Of a stretch of DNA of 42,572 bases, positions 8,091 to 15,663 are shown in pieces. Positions within the stretch are counted from its first letter, which is position 1. Each line of letters opens with the position of its first letter. This DNA comes from an uncultured Mycoplasmatota bacterium (GTDB taxonomy: Bacteria > Bacillota_I > Bacilli_A > RF39 > UBA660). The translations under genes and the position numbers were made by a program. The notes beneath the pieces were generated by a model. That model was not told the DNA's origin and made no database searches. It saw only the letters and a program-made list of their open reading frames with translations. The stretch is from assembly GCA_900551105.1 (NCBI GenBank), contig URUT01000007.1, forward strand, positions 1 to 42,572, written 5' to 3'.

Positions 8091-8498
8091 ATGACAGAAA
8101 TAATTAACAAAGGTAAAATTTTTGATATAAGTCTTGCTACAAATATTATAGATATTGTATATGTACTTGTATTTAAATCTTATAATGAAATATTTTTAAA
8201 ATTAAATTATGGAACGTATGAATTTGTAACTCTTTATAATGATTTTGATGATGTTTTAAAGTATGGTAAAGAAATAGTTACTATTATGAAATATGAAAAG
8301 GATTATCCGACTTTTGATGATAAAACAGTTTATCGTAAGCATTATGTTATTGATAAAAATTATAATAATTATAAAAATGATAATTTAGAGTTAGTTTTAG
8401 TTAATGATTTAAAAGAAATTTTAGAAAAGAATATGTTTGATAATCCTCGTAATAGAGATAAAACCAAAGAAATGCTTGAAGTTATTGAGTATTTATAA
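8091..8498 (+). CDS. Hypothetical protein, 135 residues
   Basis: This is a soluble acidic protein with alternating strands and a C-terminal helix (about residues 105-134). No signal peptide, membrane segment or known motif is visible. The ATG has GAGG about nine bases upstream. It is a single gene between a divergent small membrane gene and a heat-shock operon. I do not recognise the family. Confidence 0.6.
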   Translation: MTEIINKGKIFDISLATNIIDIVYVLVFKSYNEIFLKLNYGTYEFVTLYNDFDDVLKYGKEIVTIMKYEKDYPTFDDKTVYRKHYVIDKNYNNYKNDNLELVLVNDLKEILEKNMFDNPRNRDKTKEMLEVIEYL

Positions 8499-8532
8499 AT
8501 TTATAATTTTAAAATTTTTTTGTGCAATAAAC

Positions 8533-8573
8533 TTAGCACTTTATATTGACAAGTGCCAAAAACGTGATATAAT
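8533..8573 (+). promoter_or_regulatory. CIRCE operator with embedded promoter, ybaK-htpG
   Basis: TTAGCACTT (8533-8541), nine bases, AAGTGCCAA (8551-8559) is a CIRCE element with one mismatch between arms; the usual form is TTAGCACTC-N9-GAGTGCTAA. The -35 TTGACA (8546-8551) sits in the CIRCE loop and TATAAT (8568-8573) follows 16 bases later with an extended TGA. HrcA binding would directly block polymerase. Confidence 0.88.
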
Positions 8574-8596
8574 TTTTTCATGAAAGGTGGATAATA

Positions 8597-9070
8597 ATGT
8601 CATTAATTAAAGTTAAAGAACATTTAAAACAATATGGAATAGAAAATAGAATAGTAGAACTTGATGAATCTAGTGCATCAGTTAAAGAAGCTGCGCATGC
8701 GTTACATACAACTGAAGCTGCGATAGCAAAGAGTATAGCCATGATGATTGATAATGAGCCATCAATTATAGTTCTTGCTGGAGATATGAAATTAGATAAT
8801 CATAAATTTAAAGAGGAGTTTCATGTAAAGGCAAAGATGTTACCATTTGAAGAAACAGAAGCAATTGTTGGTCATGCGCCTGGTGGTGTTTGTCCTTTTG
8901 GCGTAAATGAAAATGTAAAGATTTATTTAGATGAATCCCTTAAAGCACATGATTTTGTATATCCAGCTTGTGGAAGCTCTAATTCAGCAATTAAACTTTC
9001 TTTAGATGAACTAGAAAAAATTTCAAAACCAGTAAAATGGGTAAATGTTGGCAAAGGAAAGGATGAATAG
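8597..9070 (+). CDS. YbaK/EbsC-family aminoacyl-tRNA deacylase
   Basis: This 157-residue protein belongs to the YbaK/ProX family, which hydrolyses misacylated tRNA (for example Cys- or Ala-tRNA-Pro). Family features are KSIAMMIDNEPSIIVLAGDMKLD, with its conserved lysine, and the GHAPGGVCPFGV motif near residues 94-105. It is a full-length single domain. The ATG has AAAGGTGG upstream. It lies between a CIRCE promoter and htpG with one base between the two genes, so this deacylase is placed in the HrcA heat-shock regulon. The exact tRNA substrate cannot be told. Confidence 0.88.
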   Translation: MSLIKVKEHLKQYGIENRIVELDESSASVKEAAHALHTTEAAIAKSIAMMIDNEPSIIVLAGDMKLDNHKFKEEFHVKAKMLPFEETEAIVGHAPGGVCPFGVNENVKIYLDESLKAHDFVYPACGSSNSAIKLSLDELEKISKPVKWVNVGKGKDE

Positions 9071-9071
9071 A

Positions 9072-10955
9072 ATGAAAAAGAAAGAGTTTAAGAGTTCATC
9101 AAAAAGAGTACTTGATTTGATGATTAATTCAATATATACAAATAAAGAGATTTTTTTAAGAGAATTAATTAGTAATGCTAGTGATGCTGAAGATAAACTA
9201 GTGTTTAAGGCGCTTACTGATTCTTCTATAAAAACTGCATCAAGTGATTTAAAGATAGTTATAGAAAGAGATAAAGATGCGAGAATTTTAAAAATTACCG
9301 ATAATGGTATTGGTATGGATGAAAAAGAATTAGAAGAAAATTTAGGTACAATCGCAGAGTCTGGTTCTTTAAAATTTAAAGAAGAAAATAAGGATCAGAA
9401 TGATACTTCAATAATAGGTCAGTTTGGTGTTGGCTTTTATTCAGCTTTTATGATAGCTAAAAAGGTTGAAGTGCTTAGTAAAAAATATAATTCAGAAAAA
9501 GCATATAAATGGGTAAGCGAAGGCACTGATGGTTATACAATTGATGAGTGTGATAAAAAAGATATTGGGACAACTATCATTATGCATTTAAAAGATGATA
9601 CTGAAGATGAAAAGTATTCTGAATATTTAGAAGAGTATACTATTAGAAATATAGTTACAAAGTATAGTGATTATATTAAATATCCAATTATGATGGAAGT
9701 AGAAAATTCAAGACTTAAAGATGGGTCTAAAGATGAATATGAAACTTTTAAAGAAATGGTTACTTTAAATACAATGGTACCATTATGGAAGAAAGCTAAG
9801 AAAGATATAACTGAAGAAGAGTATAATAATTTTTATTCATCAAGATTTGGAGATTATGATAAACCATTGAAAGTGATTCATACTAATGCTGAAGGTTTGA
9901 CTAGTTATAAAGCACTTTTATTTGTACCAAGTCATGCACCATTTGATTATTATTATAAAGAATATAAAAGAGGATTAGAACTTTATACTAATGGCGTTCT
10001 TATTATGGATAAGTGTGAAGAACTGATTCCTGAGTATTATAGTTTTGTAAAAGGTGTAGTTGATACTGATGATTTATCTTTAAATATATCTAGAGAAACG
10101 TTACAAAATGATAGACATGTAATTGCTATTGCTAAAGCTTTAGAAAGTAAGATTCATAGTGAACTTAAGGATATGCTAGAAAATGATTTTGAAAATTATA
10201 AAAAATTCTTTGAGGCTTTTGGATCACAAATTAAATATGGTATTTATAGTACTTATGGTATGAATAAAGATAAATTACAAGATTTATTAGTTTTCTATTC
10301 TCATGAAAAACAAGATTTAATAACCCTTGATGAGTATGTAAAGAATATGAAAGATGGTCAAGAAGAAATATATTATGCTACTGGTGAAACTACTGATAAA
10401 ATAGATGGATTACCACAGGTTGAACAGATTAAAAATAAAGGCTTTGATATTTTATATTTGATTAATTATCTAGATGAGTTTACAGTTAATGCTTTAAGAG
10501 AGTTTGATGGTAAGAAATTTAAGAATGCTGCTGATAGTTCATTAGATTTAGAAACTGAAGAAGAGAAGAAAGAAATTAATAAAATTAATGAAGATAACAA
10601 AGATATGTTAAAAGAAATAAAAGAAGCGATAGGCGATGATATTGCAGATGTAAGATTTACTAAAAAGTTGGTTAATCATCCAGTTTGTTTAACTAGTGAA
10701 GGTGATATTAGTGCTTCTATGGAAAAAGTTATTAATGCAATGCCTACTGATGAAAAAGTAAATGCTAAGCTAGTATTAGAAATTAATGAAAGTCATAGTA
10801 TTTGTAATAAGTTAAAGGAATTATATAAAATTGATAAAGAAGAGTTAAAGAAATATGCGAAGATTTTATATAGTGAAGCAAGACTTATTGAGGGATTATC
10901 AATTGAAAATCCAACACAAATTTCTAATTTGATTTGTGAGATAATGGCAAAGTAA
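9072..10955 (+). CDS. htpG: HtpG, bacterial Hsp90 chaperone
   Basis: This is a cytoplasmic ATP-dependent chaperone. The GHKL ATPase domain is intact: ELISNASDAEDKL, DNGIGMDEKE, GTIAESGS and GQFGVGFYSAFM. The middle and C-terminal dimerisation domains follow. From the ATG at 9072 the protein is 627 residues, the usual HtpG length, and begins MKKKEFKSSSKRVLDLMINS like its homologues. Longer in-frame starts at 9045 and 9063 overlap ybaK and would add an atypical N-terminus, so they are rejected. GGAAAGG lies nine bases upstream. A terminator follows the stop. Confidence 0.96.
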   Translation: MKKKEFKSSSKRVLDLMINSIYTNKEIFLRELISNASDAEDKLVFKALTDSSIKTASSDLKIVIERDKDARILKITDNGIGMDEKELEENLGTIAESGSLKFKEENKDQNDTSIIGQFGVGFYSAFMIAKKVEVLSKKYNSEKAYKWVSEGTDGYTIDECDKKDIGTTIIMHLKDDTEDEKYSEYLEEYTIRNIVTKYSDYIKYPIMMEVENSRLKDGSKDEYETFKEMVTLNTMVPLWKKAKKDITEEEYNNFYSSRFGDYDKPLKVIHTNAEGLTSYKALLFVPSHAPFDYYYKEYKRGLELYTNGVLIMDKCEELIPEYYSFVKGVVDTDDLSLNISRETLQNDRHVIAIAKALESKIHSELKDMLENDFENYKKFFEAFGSQIKYGIYSTYGMNKDKLQDLLVFYSHEKQDLITLDEYVKNMKDGQEEIYYATGETTDKIDGLPQVEQIKNKGFDILYLINYLDEFTVNALREFDGKKFKNAADSSLDLETEEEKKEINKINEDNKDMLKEIKEAIGDDIADVRFTKKLVNHPVCLTSEGDISASMEKVINAMPTDEKVNAKLVLEINESHSICNKLKELYKIDKEELKKYAKILYSEARLIEGLSIENPTQISNLICEIMAK

Positions 10956-10977
10956 AGCAGTTAGAGCTGCTTTTTTT
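10954..10977 (+). terminator. Terminator after htpG
   Basis: AAAGCAG, loop TTAGAG, CTGCTTT, then more T; the hairpin begins inside the htpG stop codon. Confidence 0.88.
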
Positions 10978-10984
10978 GAGAACA

Positions 10985-11015
10985 AATAAAAAAGACTAAA
11001 TTAATAGCCTTTAGT
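10985..11015 (-). terminator. Terminator of the Cys-rich flavin-fold gene
   Basis: Minus-strand ACTAAA (11015-11010) pairs with TTTAGT (11000-10995), followed by a T tract. The stop codon is in the stem. Confidence 0.7.
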
Positions 11016-11424
11016 TTCCACAGCAAGTACGACGTACAGGTTTATTACAATAGCATCTTCCGGTGATTTGACATGGAGTAAATTCTACTGTTACGAAGCA
11101 ACTTTCTTCATTTAAGCAAGGACATGTATTTTCGTTAGGGATAATTTCACATGTTCCTTCCAAAGTTACGACTTCTACTTTGTTATTGCATCTATTTGTG
11201 ATTTGGCAACAACAATGATTATCGTTTTGAATTAGTTCAGCTAAGTGTCCGTCTACGCAAGTTTCAAATAATAGTTTTATATTTCCGCAAAAGCAATCGC
11301 TATCATAGATGATTGGTGTACAAAATGGAGTGCCGTTATCACATAAAGTTAGAGTACATAAATCATTATTTTGAATTATTTTCATTGCTTCTTGCATTTT
11401 TAATCTTGTAAAATTTGTGTTCAT
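11011..11424 (-). CDS. Cysteine-rich PNPOx/NimA-like split-barrel protein
   Basis: This 137-residue protein resembles the pyridoxamine-phosphate-oxidase-like flavin-binding split barrels (NimA-type). It has MQEAMKIIQNNDLCTLTL, then DNGTPFCTPIIYD, KLLFETCVDGHLAELIQND and VVTLEGTCEIIP. It is unusual in having 19 cysteines, among them FCG, CCC, CPC and a C-terminal TCC. The cysteines suggest metal binding or many disulfides. No signal peptide is seen. ATG at 11424 has GGGAGGAATT before it; a GTG 12 bases upstream lies inside that ribosome binding site and is rejected. Flavin binding is inferred from the fold only. Confidence 0.65.
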   Translation of the reverse strand: MNTNFTRLKMQEAMKIIQNNDLCTLTLCDNGTPFCTPIIYDSDCFCGNIKLLFETCVDGHLAELIQNDNHCCCQITNRCNNKVEVVTLEGTCEIIPNENTCPCLNEESCFVTVEFTPCQITGRCYCNKPVRRTCCGN

Positions 11425-11528
11425 AATTCCTCCCACTTTATTTTATGTAGGAATGCTATTTTAGACATAATGTAAATGACCTAGTTTTTAAGCGTTAATA
11501 TATTAGTGATGAATTTTTTACTTGAAAT

Positions 11529-11537
11529 TGATATAAT
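11529..11537 (+). promoter_or_regulatory. Extended -10 promoter of the zinc-ribbon gene
   Basis: TGA-TATAAT with no good -35, 20 bases upstream of the ATG at 11557. Confidence 0.5.
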
Positions 11538-11556
11538 ATAGTTAGGAGTGGTTAGG

Positions 11557-11898
11557 ATGTATTGTACAAATTGTGGAAATAAATTAAATGGAGATGCTTA
11601 TTGTTCTAATTGTGGAAAACAGATTAAGACTCATAGTAGTTTTGGTTTTGGCGTTCTTGGTTTTTTCTTTCCAGTAATAGGACTAATTTTGTTTTGCGTG
11701 TGGATAGGTAGTAGAAAGAAAGATGCTAAAAGTACGATAATTGGAGCGATTATAGGTTTTATTTTGCATGTTATTTTATTTTTACTTATATTTTATTTTG
11801 TTGTGAGCATAATTGATAGTACTGATTGTTTTTCGGTTTGTAATGGCCATTTTGAGTATAGAGATGGTGTGTGTATTTGTCAGGATGTGGTTTATTAA
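11557..11898 (+). CDS. Zinc-ribbon membrane protein
   Basis: This 113-residue protein starts with a zinc ribbon (MYCTNCGNKLNGDAYCSNCG, two CxxC pairs). Hydrophobic segments follow at about residues 32-50 and 61-88. The C-terminal tail has four more cysteines (CFSVCNGHFEYRDGVCICQ). The family resembles DUF/zinc-ribbon proteins of unknown function common in Firmicutes. The ATG at 11557 has AGGAG nine bases upstream; the GTG at 11548 overlaps that site. Confidence 0.7.
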   Translation: MYCTNCGNKLNGDAYCSNCGKQIKTHSSFGFGVLGFFFPVIGLILFCVWIGSRKKDAKSTIIGAIIGFILHVILFLLIFYFVVSIIDSTDCFSVCNGHFEYRDGVCICQDVVY

Positions 11899-11923
11899 CA
11901 TTTTATAATTAGATGATTATTTA

Positions 11924-11952
11924 TTTACTTTAGTGCTCTTTTGTTTTATAAT
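11924..11952 (+). promoter_or_regulatory. Promoter of the HD/kinase-like gene
   Basis: TTTACT (11924-11929), a 17-base spacer, TATAAT (11947-11952). It excludes the in-frame TTG at 11941 as a start because that codon lies upstream of the -10. Confidence 0.65.
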
Positions 11953-11976
11953 AATAATCTTGTTAGGTGGTACAAA

Positions 11977-12963
11977 ATGAAAAAAAGCAGTAGAGCACTT
12001 AATTTAATGTTTAGATTTTATAAGGAGCATAATTTTGATCCTTTTCATTTTTTAATGGTTGGAGATTTACTTGCTAGTTATGATTTTGATGATAATTTAG
12101 TTGCTAGTGGTTATTTACTTCCTTTAATTAGAAATAAGATTTTTGATGCTTGTGAATTATCTAGTTTAGTTGGCGGGGATGTTTCTAGTATACTATTATT
12201 AAGCACAATTCCTAAGGATATGAGTGATATTAAATTAAAAAAGTTTATTTCAGATTTACCAGATAGAGTAAAATGCTTGATTTGTGCGGATTTAATAGTT
12301 AGCTTAAAGAACGAACATGAATTGGATTTAGATTATTATTATTTACTATTTGATGCTTTGAAAAATGATTTTGATAATTTTATTATTAATTATTTATATT
12401 TTGCTTTATTAGATTATCAAAATGGTACTGTAAGTAGTAGTCAAGAGGTAAAATTTGCTTCACTAAATGAGATACTAAGTAGTTTAAAACCATATGTTTT
12501 ATTAATTGGTGAAGGAATTGATTCTTTTGATAGTTTCTTTTCCGAACTGTTTGTTAACGATTTTTTGATTAGAGTAGGGACTGAACCCTATAGAAGAGGA
12601 ATTTCTTTAGAAGAAAGAAATAGACTTATTAGTTATGCTTTGGATGATAGTCTTTTTTATCAAATGTTTGGTGATAGAAGGATTGTACTTCTTCATGAAG
12701 ATGTTTATGATAGATTAGTGTGGTTAAAAATTTTGGTTAATAGAAAAGAGTATACTTTACTTGATATTAACAAATACTTTAAGAATAGTGCGGCTCTTTT
12801 AAAAAAGAACATGAATTTTTGTTATTTTGATTTTATGCAATCTATTGATGTAAATATTGATGTGAAAAGTGCTGATTTTGAAGTTGATGTTGCTTCTTTG
12901 TTTTTGCCAATAATGAGTGTTAAGAGTTTATTACTACTAAAAGCTAAAATAAAAAATAAATAA
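11977..12963 (+). CDS. Probable fusion of degenerate RelA-type HD and thymidylate-kinase-like domains
   Basis: This 328-residue protein matches no family outright. Residues about 20-110 follow the RelA/SpoT HD-domain pattern (FHFLMVGDLLASYDFDDN, VASGYLLPLI, LSSLVGGDVSSIL, CLICADLIVSLKN) but lack the His-Asp metal residues: the LLHD position reads LLPL. Residues about 175-275 follow thymidylate kinase order. VLLIGEGIDSFDS resembles the FITFEGIDGSGKS P-loop without its lysine. RVGTEPYRRGISLEERNRLI resembles the TREPGGT region. FGDRRIVLLHEDV resembles the FAADRAQHVEEVI segment. Both enzymes would be dead. This reading is by eye and tentative. The ATG at 11977 has AGGTGG upstream. Confidence 0.45.
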   Translation: MKKSSRALNLMFRFYKEHNFDPFHFLMVGDLLASYDFDDNLVASGYLLPLIRNKIFDACELSSLVGGDVSSILLLSTIPKDMSDIKLKKFISDLPDRVKCLICADLIVSLKNEHELDLDYYYLLFDALKNDFDNFIINYLYFALLDYQNGTVSSSQEVKFASLNEILSSLKPYVLLIGEGIDSFDSFFSELFVNDFLIRVGTEPYRRGISLEERNRLISYALDDSLFYQMFGDRRIVLLHEDVYDRLVWLKILVNRKEYTLLDINKYFKNSAALLKKNMNFCYFDFMQSIDVNIDVKSADFEVDVASLFLPIMSVKSLLLLKAKIKNK

Positions 12964-12987
12964 GAATCGGGTATCTCGGTTCTTATT
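12959..12987. terminator. Bidirectional terminator
   Basis: AATAAGAATC (12959-12968) pairs with GGTTCTTATT (12978-12987) with one mismatch. The T-rich flank is better on the minus strand. It spans the stop codons of both converging genes. Confidence 0.65.
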
Positions 12988-13245
12988 TATTTGTGTTTTC
13001 ATAGTAGTTGCGTTCTGATAATTCGTCTAATACTATGTTTAAATCTTCGTCTAAAGTTTCTTCATAAATTTCTTCGGCAACGTAAATTATATCTTTTAAT
13101 TTTGTATAAAGACTTGGGTCTATATCAAACTTTTTAATACTTCAATTTGATAATTGGTTAGTGTGATGTAGTCGTTAACTTTTTGAGTTTTGTACTGATC
13201 TATATTTATGTCATTTAATAGAGATTCTATTTTAGAATTATTCAT
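12983..13245 (-). pseudogene. Frameshifted small gene coupled to the 13238-13786 gene
   Basis: The frame starts at ATG 13245, overlapping the upstream stop by eight bases (ATGAATAA), and reads MNNSKIESLLNDIN up to IEVLKSLI and a stop. Adding one base to the T5 run at 13131-13135 (A5 in the gene) restores reading as EVLKKFDIDPSLYTKLKDI, then VAEEIYEETLDEDLNIVLDE, to the stop at 12983. The span of 263 bases is 3n-1, as expected for a one-base deletion. The restored product would be about 87 residues, acidic and helical, of unknown family. The cause may be true decay or a homopolymer sequencing error. Confidence 0.75.
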
Positions 13246-13786
13246 TTTCGTTTACCAGTTCGTAAGTTGTACCACCATAGTTAATAACTAGTGTGCGGTT
13301 GTTAAACTTACCTAAGAAAGTTTCATTTGTTTCGGTCGTGAATGTATAAGAATTTTGAGCTATATCATAAGTAAATGAGCCAGTTAATGCTTGTTTAGTA
13401 CAAACGTTATCAAATATAACAAAATTAAATGTGTTTTCTTGATTGTTGATTTCTATCTCTGTGGTACCTAAAGAGCATGTTGTTGATTTTGCTTTATAGT
13501 ATACTGAGTTTTCATTTCTTTTCTTGGTGGTAGTCGTTGTTGTTGATATTTGATCCATTGGAATAATTGGGTTTTCATTTTTTATTTCAAATGGATTTGG
13601 TAAGATGCCTTTATTCATTAAAAAATAAATACCAAAGATGATAATAATTAATATAAGCAAAGATGATAAAAAGTTGATAATTTTGTTAGCTTTTTTTTCT
13701 TGGTTTGGGTCGGGTAATTTAATTTCTTCTTCTTTTATTAATTTCTTTTTTAATTCAATGTTTTCATTGTTTGGTTCATTTTTCAT
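13238..13786 (-). CDS. Single-pass membrane protein with Thr linker
   Basis: This 182-residue protein has a charged cytoplasmic N-terminus (about 1-33), one membrane helix (about 36-57), a short Thr-rich linker (STTTTTTKKR, about 81-90) and an external beta-rich domain of about 90 residues with two cysteines (TTCSLG and NVCTKQ) that could form a disulfide. The family is not recognised. The ATG is preceded by AAAGGAGCTCAT. It is coupled by an eight-base overlap to the downstream frameshifted gene. Confidence 0.65.
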   Translation of the reverse strand: MKNEPNNENIELKKKLIKEEEIKLPDPNQEKKANKIINFLSSLLILIIIIFGIYFLMNKGILPNPFEIKNENPIIPMDQISTTTTTTKKRNENSVYYKAKSTTCSLGTTEIEINNQENTFNFVIFDNVCTKQALTGSFTYDIAQNSYTFTTETNETFLGKFNNRTLVINYGGTTYELVNENE

Positions 13787-13864
13787 ATGAGCTCCTTTTT
13801 ATACTTTTATTATTAAAATTAATTATATCATTTTTTACTTGCTCAATCAACAATTCTTTTGCTC

Positions 13865-13893
13865 TTTAAATACGAAAAAAAGTATGGTAAAAT
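13865..13893 (+). promoter_or_regulatory. Promoter of the three-gene unknown operon
   Basis: TTTAAA (13865-13870), a 17-base spacer, TAAAAT (13888-13893) with an extended TGG. It lies 25 bases before the ATG. Confidence 0.6.
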
Positions 13894-13917
13894 GATTATT
13901 GTAAAGAAGGTGATAGA

Positions 13918-15663
13918 ATGAGCGCTGTTGCGATGTTTTTAGAAGAACTTCAAAAGAGAATAGATAGTGCTGCTTTACAAAAAACAAGTTATGATAATAA
14001 GCGAAATGCTTTAATTGAAATAGATAATATTATTCTAACGTATGGGTTAGATAAGAAAATGATTACTAGTGATGATTTAGGAACACTAGCAAGCACTAAT
14101 ATTGTTCATTTAGATAAACTTTTGGATTTTACATCAATTGCTACTGAACCTGGTGATAGGAATCTAATTAAGAATTATCTTGCTGTTTTAGAGCTTGATA
14201 GAAGAATAAGAGGAAAATATGAAGGTGTGGGAATGGAACCTTCTATTATAAGAGCTAAAGAATATATAGATAGAGTTGCGATGGAAGTTACTCAAAATTT
14301 AGCTGTATGTTTAAAAAAGGAAAGAGAAGTATCAGAAAGAGAAAAAGAGATGCTTGACTTACCTAGAAATGTTTTGGCTTTGTTTAAAAATGGAGTTTTG
14401 ACAAGACCGATATTTGATTTTAGTGATATTGATAAATTGTCTCTTGGAATGCCTTCTAAAGAAAGAGGCGAATTAAAATTAGAGTTATATGTTCAAAGTT
14501 ATAATTTAGTTGCTTTTAAAATGAGTAAAGAAGATGAACTTTTTTTAAATAAATTTAAAGAAATTGCGAGTACTAAAAAGAAAAAATATGCAGCTGCTTA
14601 TGAAAAAATAGTTAATGAAGATATAAATTTTAGTGATATGGATGCTGCTATTTCACTTTTTGAAGAACAATATGGTCTTAGTTTTGCAGATGCCAAAGGT
14701 GCGGTAACGGTTTTGCTATTGGAAAAAAATATAACTGATTATGAAAATACGTTAAGAAGAGCTGATGTTCCTGAAAACTTTAAGAAGGAAATGATTCAGA
14801 CAATTAAAGATGAAATGGAAAGTGTTTTGGCATTTTCTCGTAAACATGAAAAGACTAAAAAAGTAGAGGTTGAGGAAAATACAGAATTATCTAATAGTAA
14901 ACTTTTACTAGATGAACACATTAAAGAGGCAGAAAGCATTATAAAAGCAGAAGATGTTTTGATTAAAAGTGTAGATGGTGAAAAACTAGGAATGTTTCTT
15001 GCTCAAAGTGCGAGTGAAGACACCAAAGAAGCCTTAACTTATAGACTTGCCTCTATTTTAATTAGTTTAGTTAATGTTTTAAATGCGATTAAAGATAAAG
15101 AAAAATTATTAGAAGATGATGAAAATGCCTTAATAAGAGAACGAAAAGAAGCGATTGGGAAGATAAATGATTGTATCGAAACTTATAGAGTATTAAGAAA
15201 GCAAGAACCTTTAGAGAAAATTCCTGAGAAAGAAGAAGATATTTCGTTTAAAGTATTATATTTGACTGATAATAGTGGAAAAGATTATTTTTCAGCAATT
15301 ACTGCTGGTCAAGAAAAAAAATATATTAGTGATGTATCAAAGTTAGTTCATAAGTTGGAACAAGGTATGTTTGCAGGTAGTGAGAAGTGTGAAGGGTATA
15401 ACCAACCAATTTATAGACTTGCTTCAAAAAAGAGTAGAATTATATATATGAGATTAGCTAATAATTATATTTTAGTGCTTGCTCCTGCGATAAAAAGTGA
15501 GGAAACTAAGAGTGTTTTAGATAAAATTGTTAGAAACAGTGATAGAATTGATTATTTTATTAAAACTGCTAAAGATGAAAGTGCAGCATCAGTGTTGTAT
15601 GATGAACAGGCTAGTATAAGACAGAGTTTAAAAGCAAATGATGTAGTAAAGAAGGTAATGTAA
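13918..15663 (+). CDS. Unrecognised 581-residue cytoplasmic protein, operon gene 1
   Basis: It has no signal peptide or membrane segment. The protein is mostly helical and charged, with likely coiled-coil stretches about residues 325-360 and 385-435. The last part, about 445-550, is mixed alpha/beta. It contains ISDVSKLVHKLEQGMFAG and YRLASKKSRIIYMRLANNYI, then LVLAPAIKSEETKSVLDK, which resembles the core of RelE/HigB-type folds. That likeness is weak and seen by eye. The ATG has AAGGTGAT upstream. It overlaps the next gene by one base (TAATG). No function can be assigned. Confidence 0.7.
   Translation: MSAVAMFLEELQKRIDSAALQKTSYDNKRNALIEIDNIILTYGLDKKMITSDDLGTLASTNIVHLDKLLDFTSIATEPGDRNLIKNYLAVLELDRRIRGKYEGVGMEPSIIRAKEYIDRVAMEVTQNLAVCLKKEREVSEREKEMLDLPRNVLALFKNGVLTRPIFDFSDIDKLSLGMPSKERGELKLELYVQSYNLVAFKMSKEDELFLNKFKEIASTKKKKYAAAYEKIVNEDINFSDMDAAISLFEEQYGLSFADAKGAVTVLLLEKNITDYENTLRRADVPENFKKEMIQTIKDEMESVLAFSRKHEKTKKVEVEENTELSNSKLLLDEHIKEAESIIKAEDVLIKSVDGEKLGMFLAQSASEDTKEALTYRLASILISLVNVLNAIKDKEKLLEDDENALIRERKEAIGKINDCIETYRVLRKQEPLEKIPEKEEDISFKVLYLTDNSGKDYFSAITAGQEKKYISDVSKLVHKLEQGMFAGSEKCEGYNQPIYRLASKKSRIIYMRLANNYILVLAPAIKSEETKSVLDKIVRNSDRIDYFIKTAKDESAASVLYDEQASIRQSLKANDVVKKVM

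Noticed and set aside
13125..13142. Programmed -1 frameshift in the 12983-13245 gene
   Set aside because: The site reads TTA AAA AGT in frame, which is not a good X-XXY-YYZ heptamer, and I saw no stimulating hairpin or upstream Shine-Dalgarno. A lost base is simpler.
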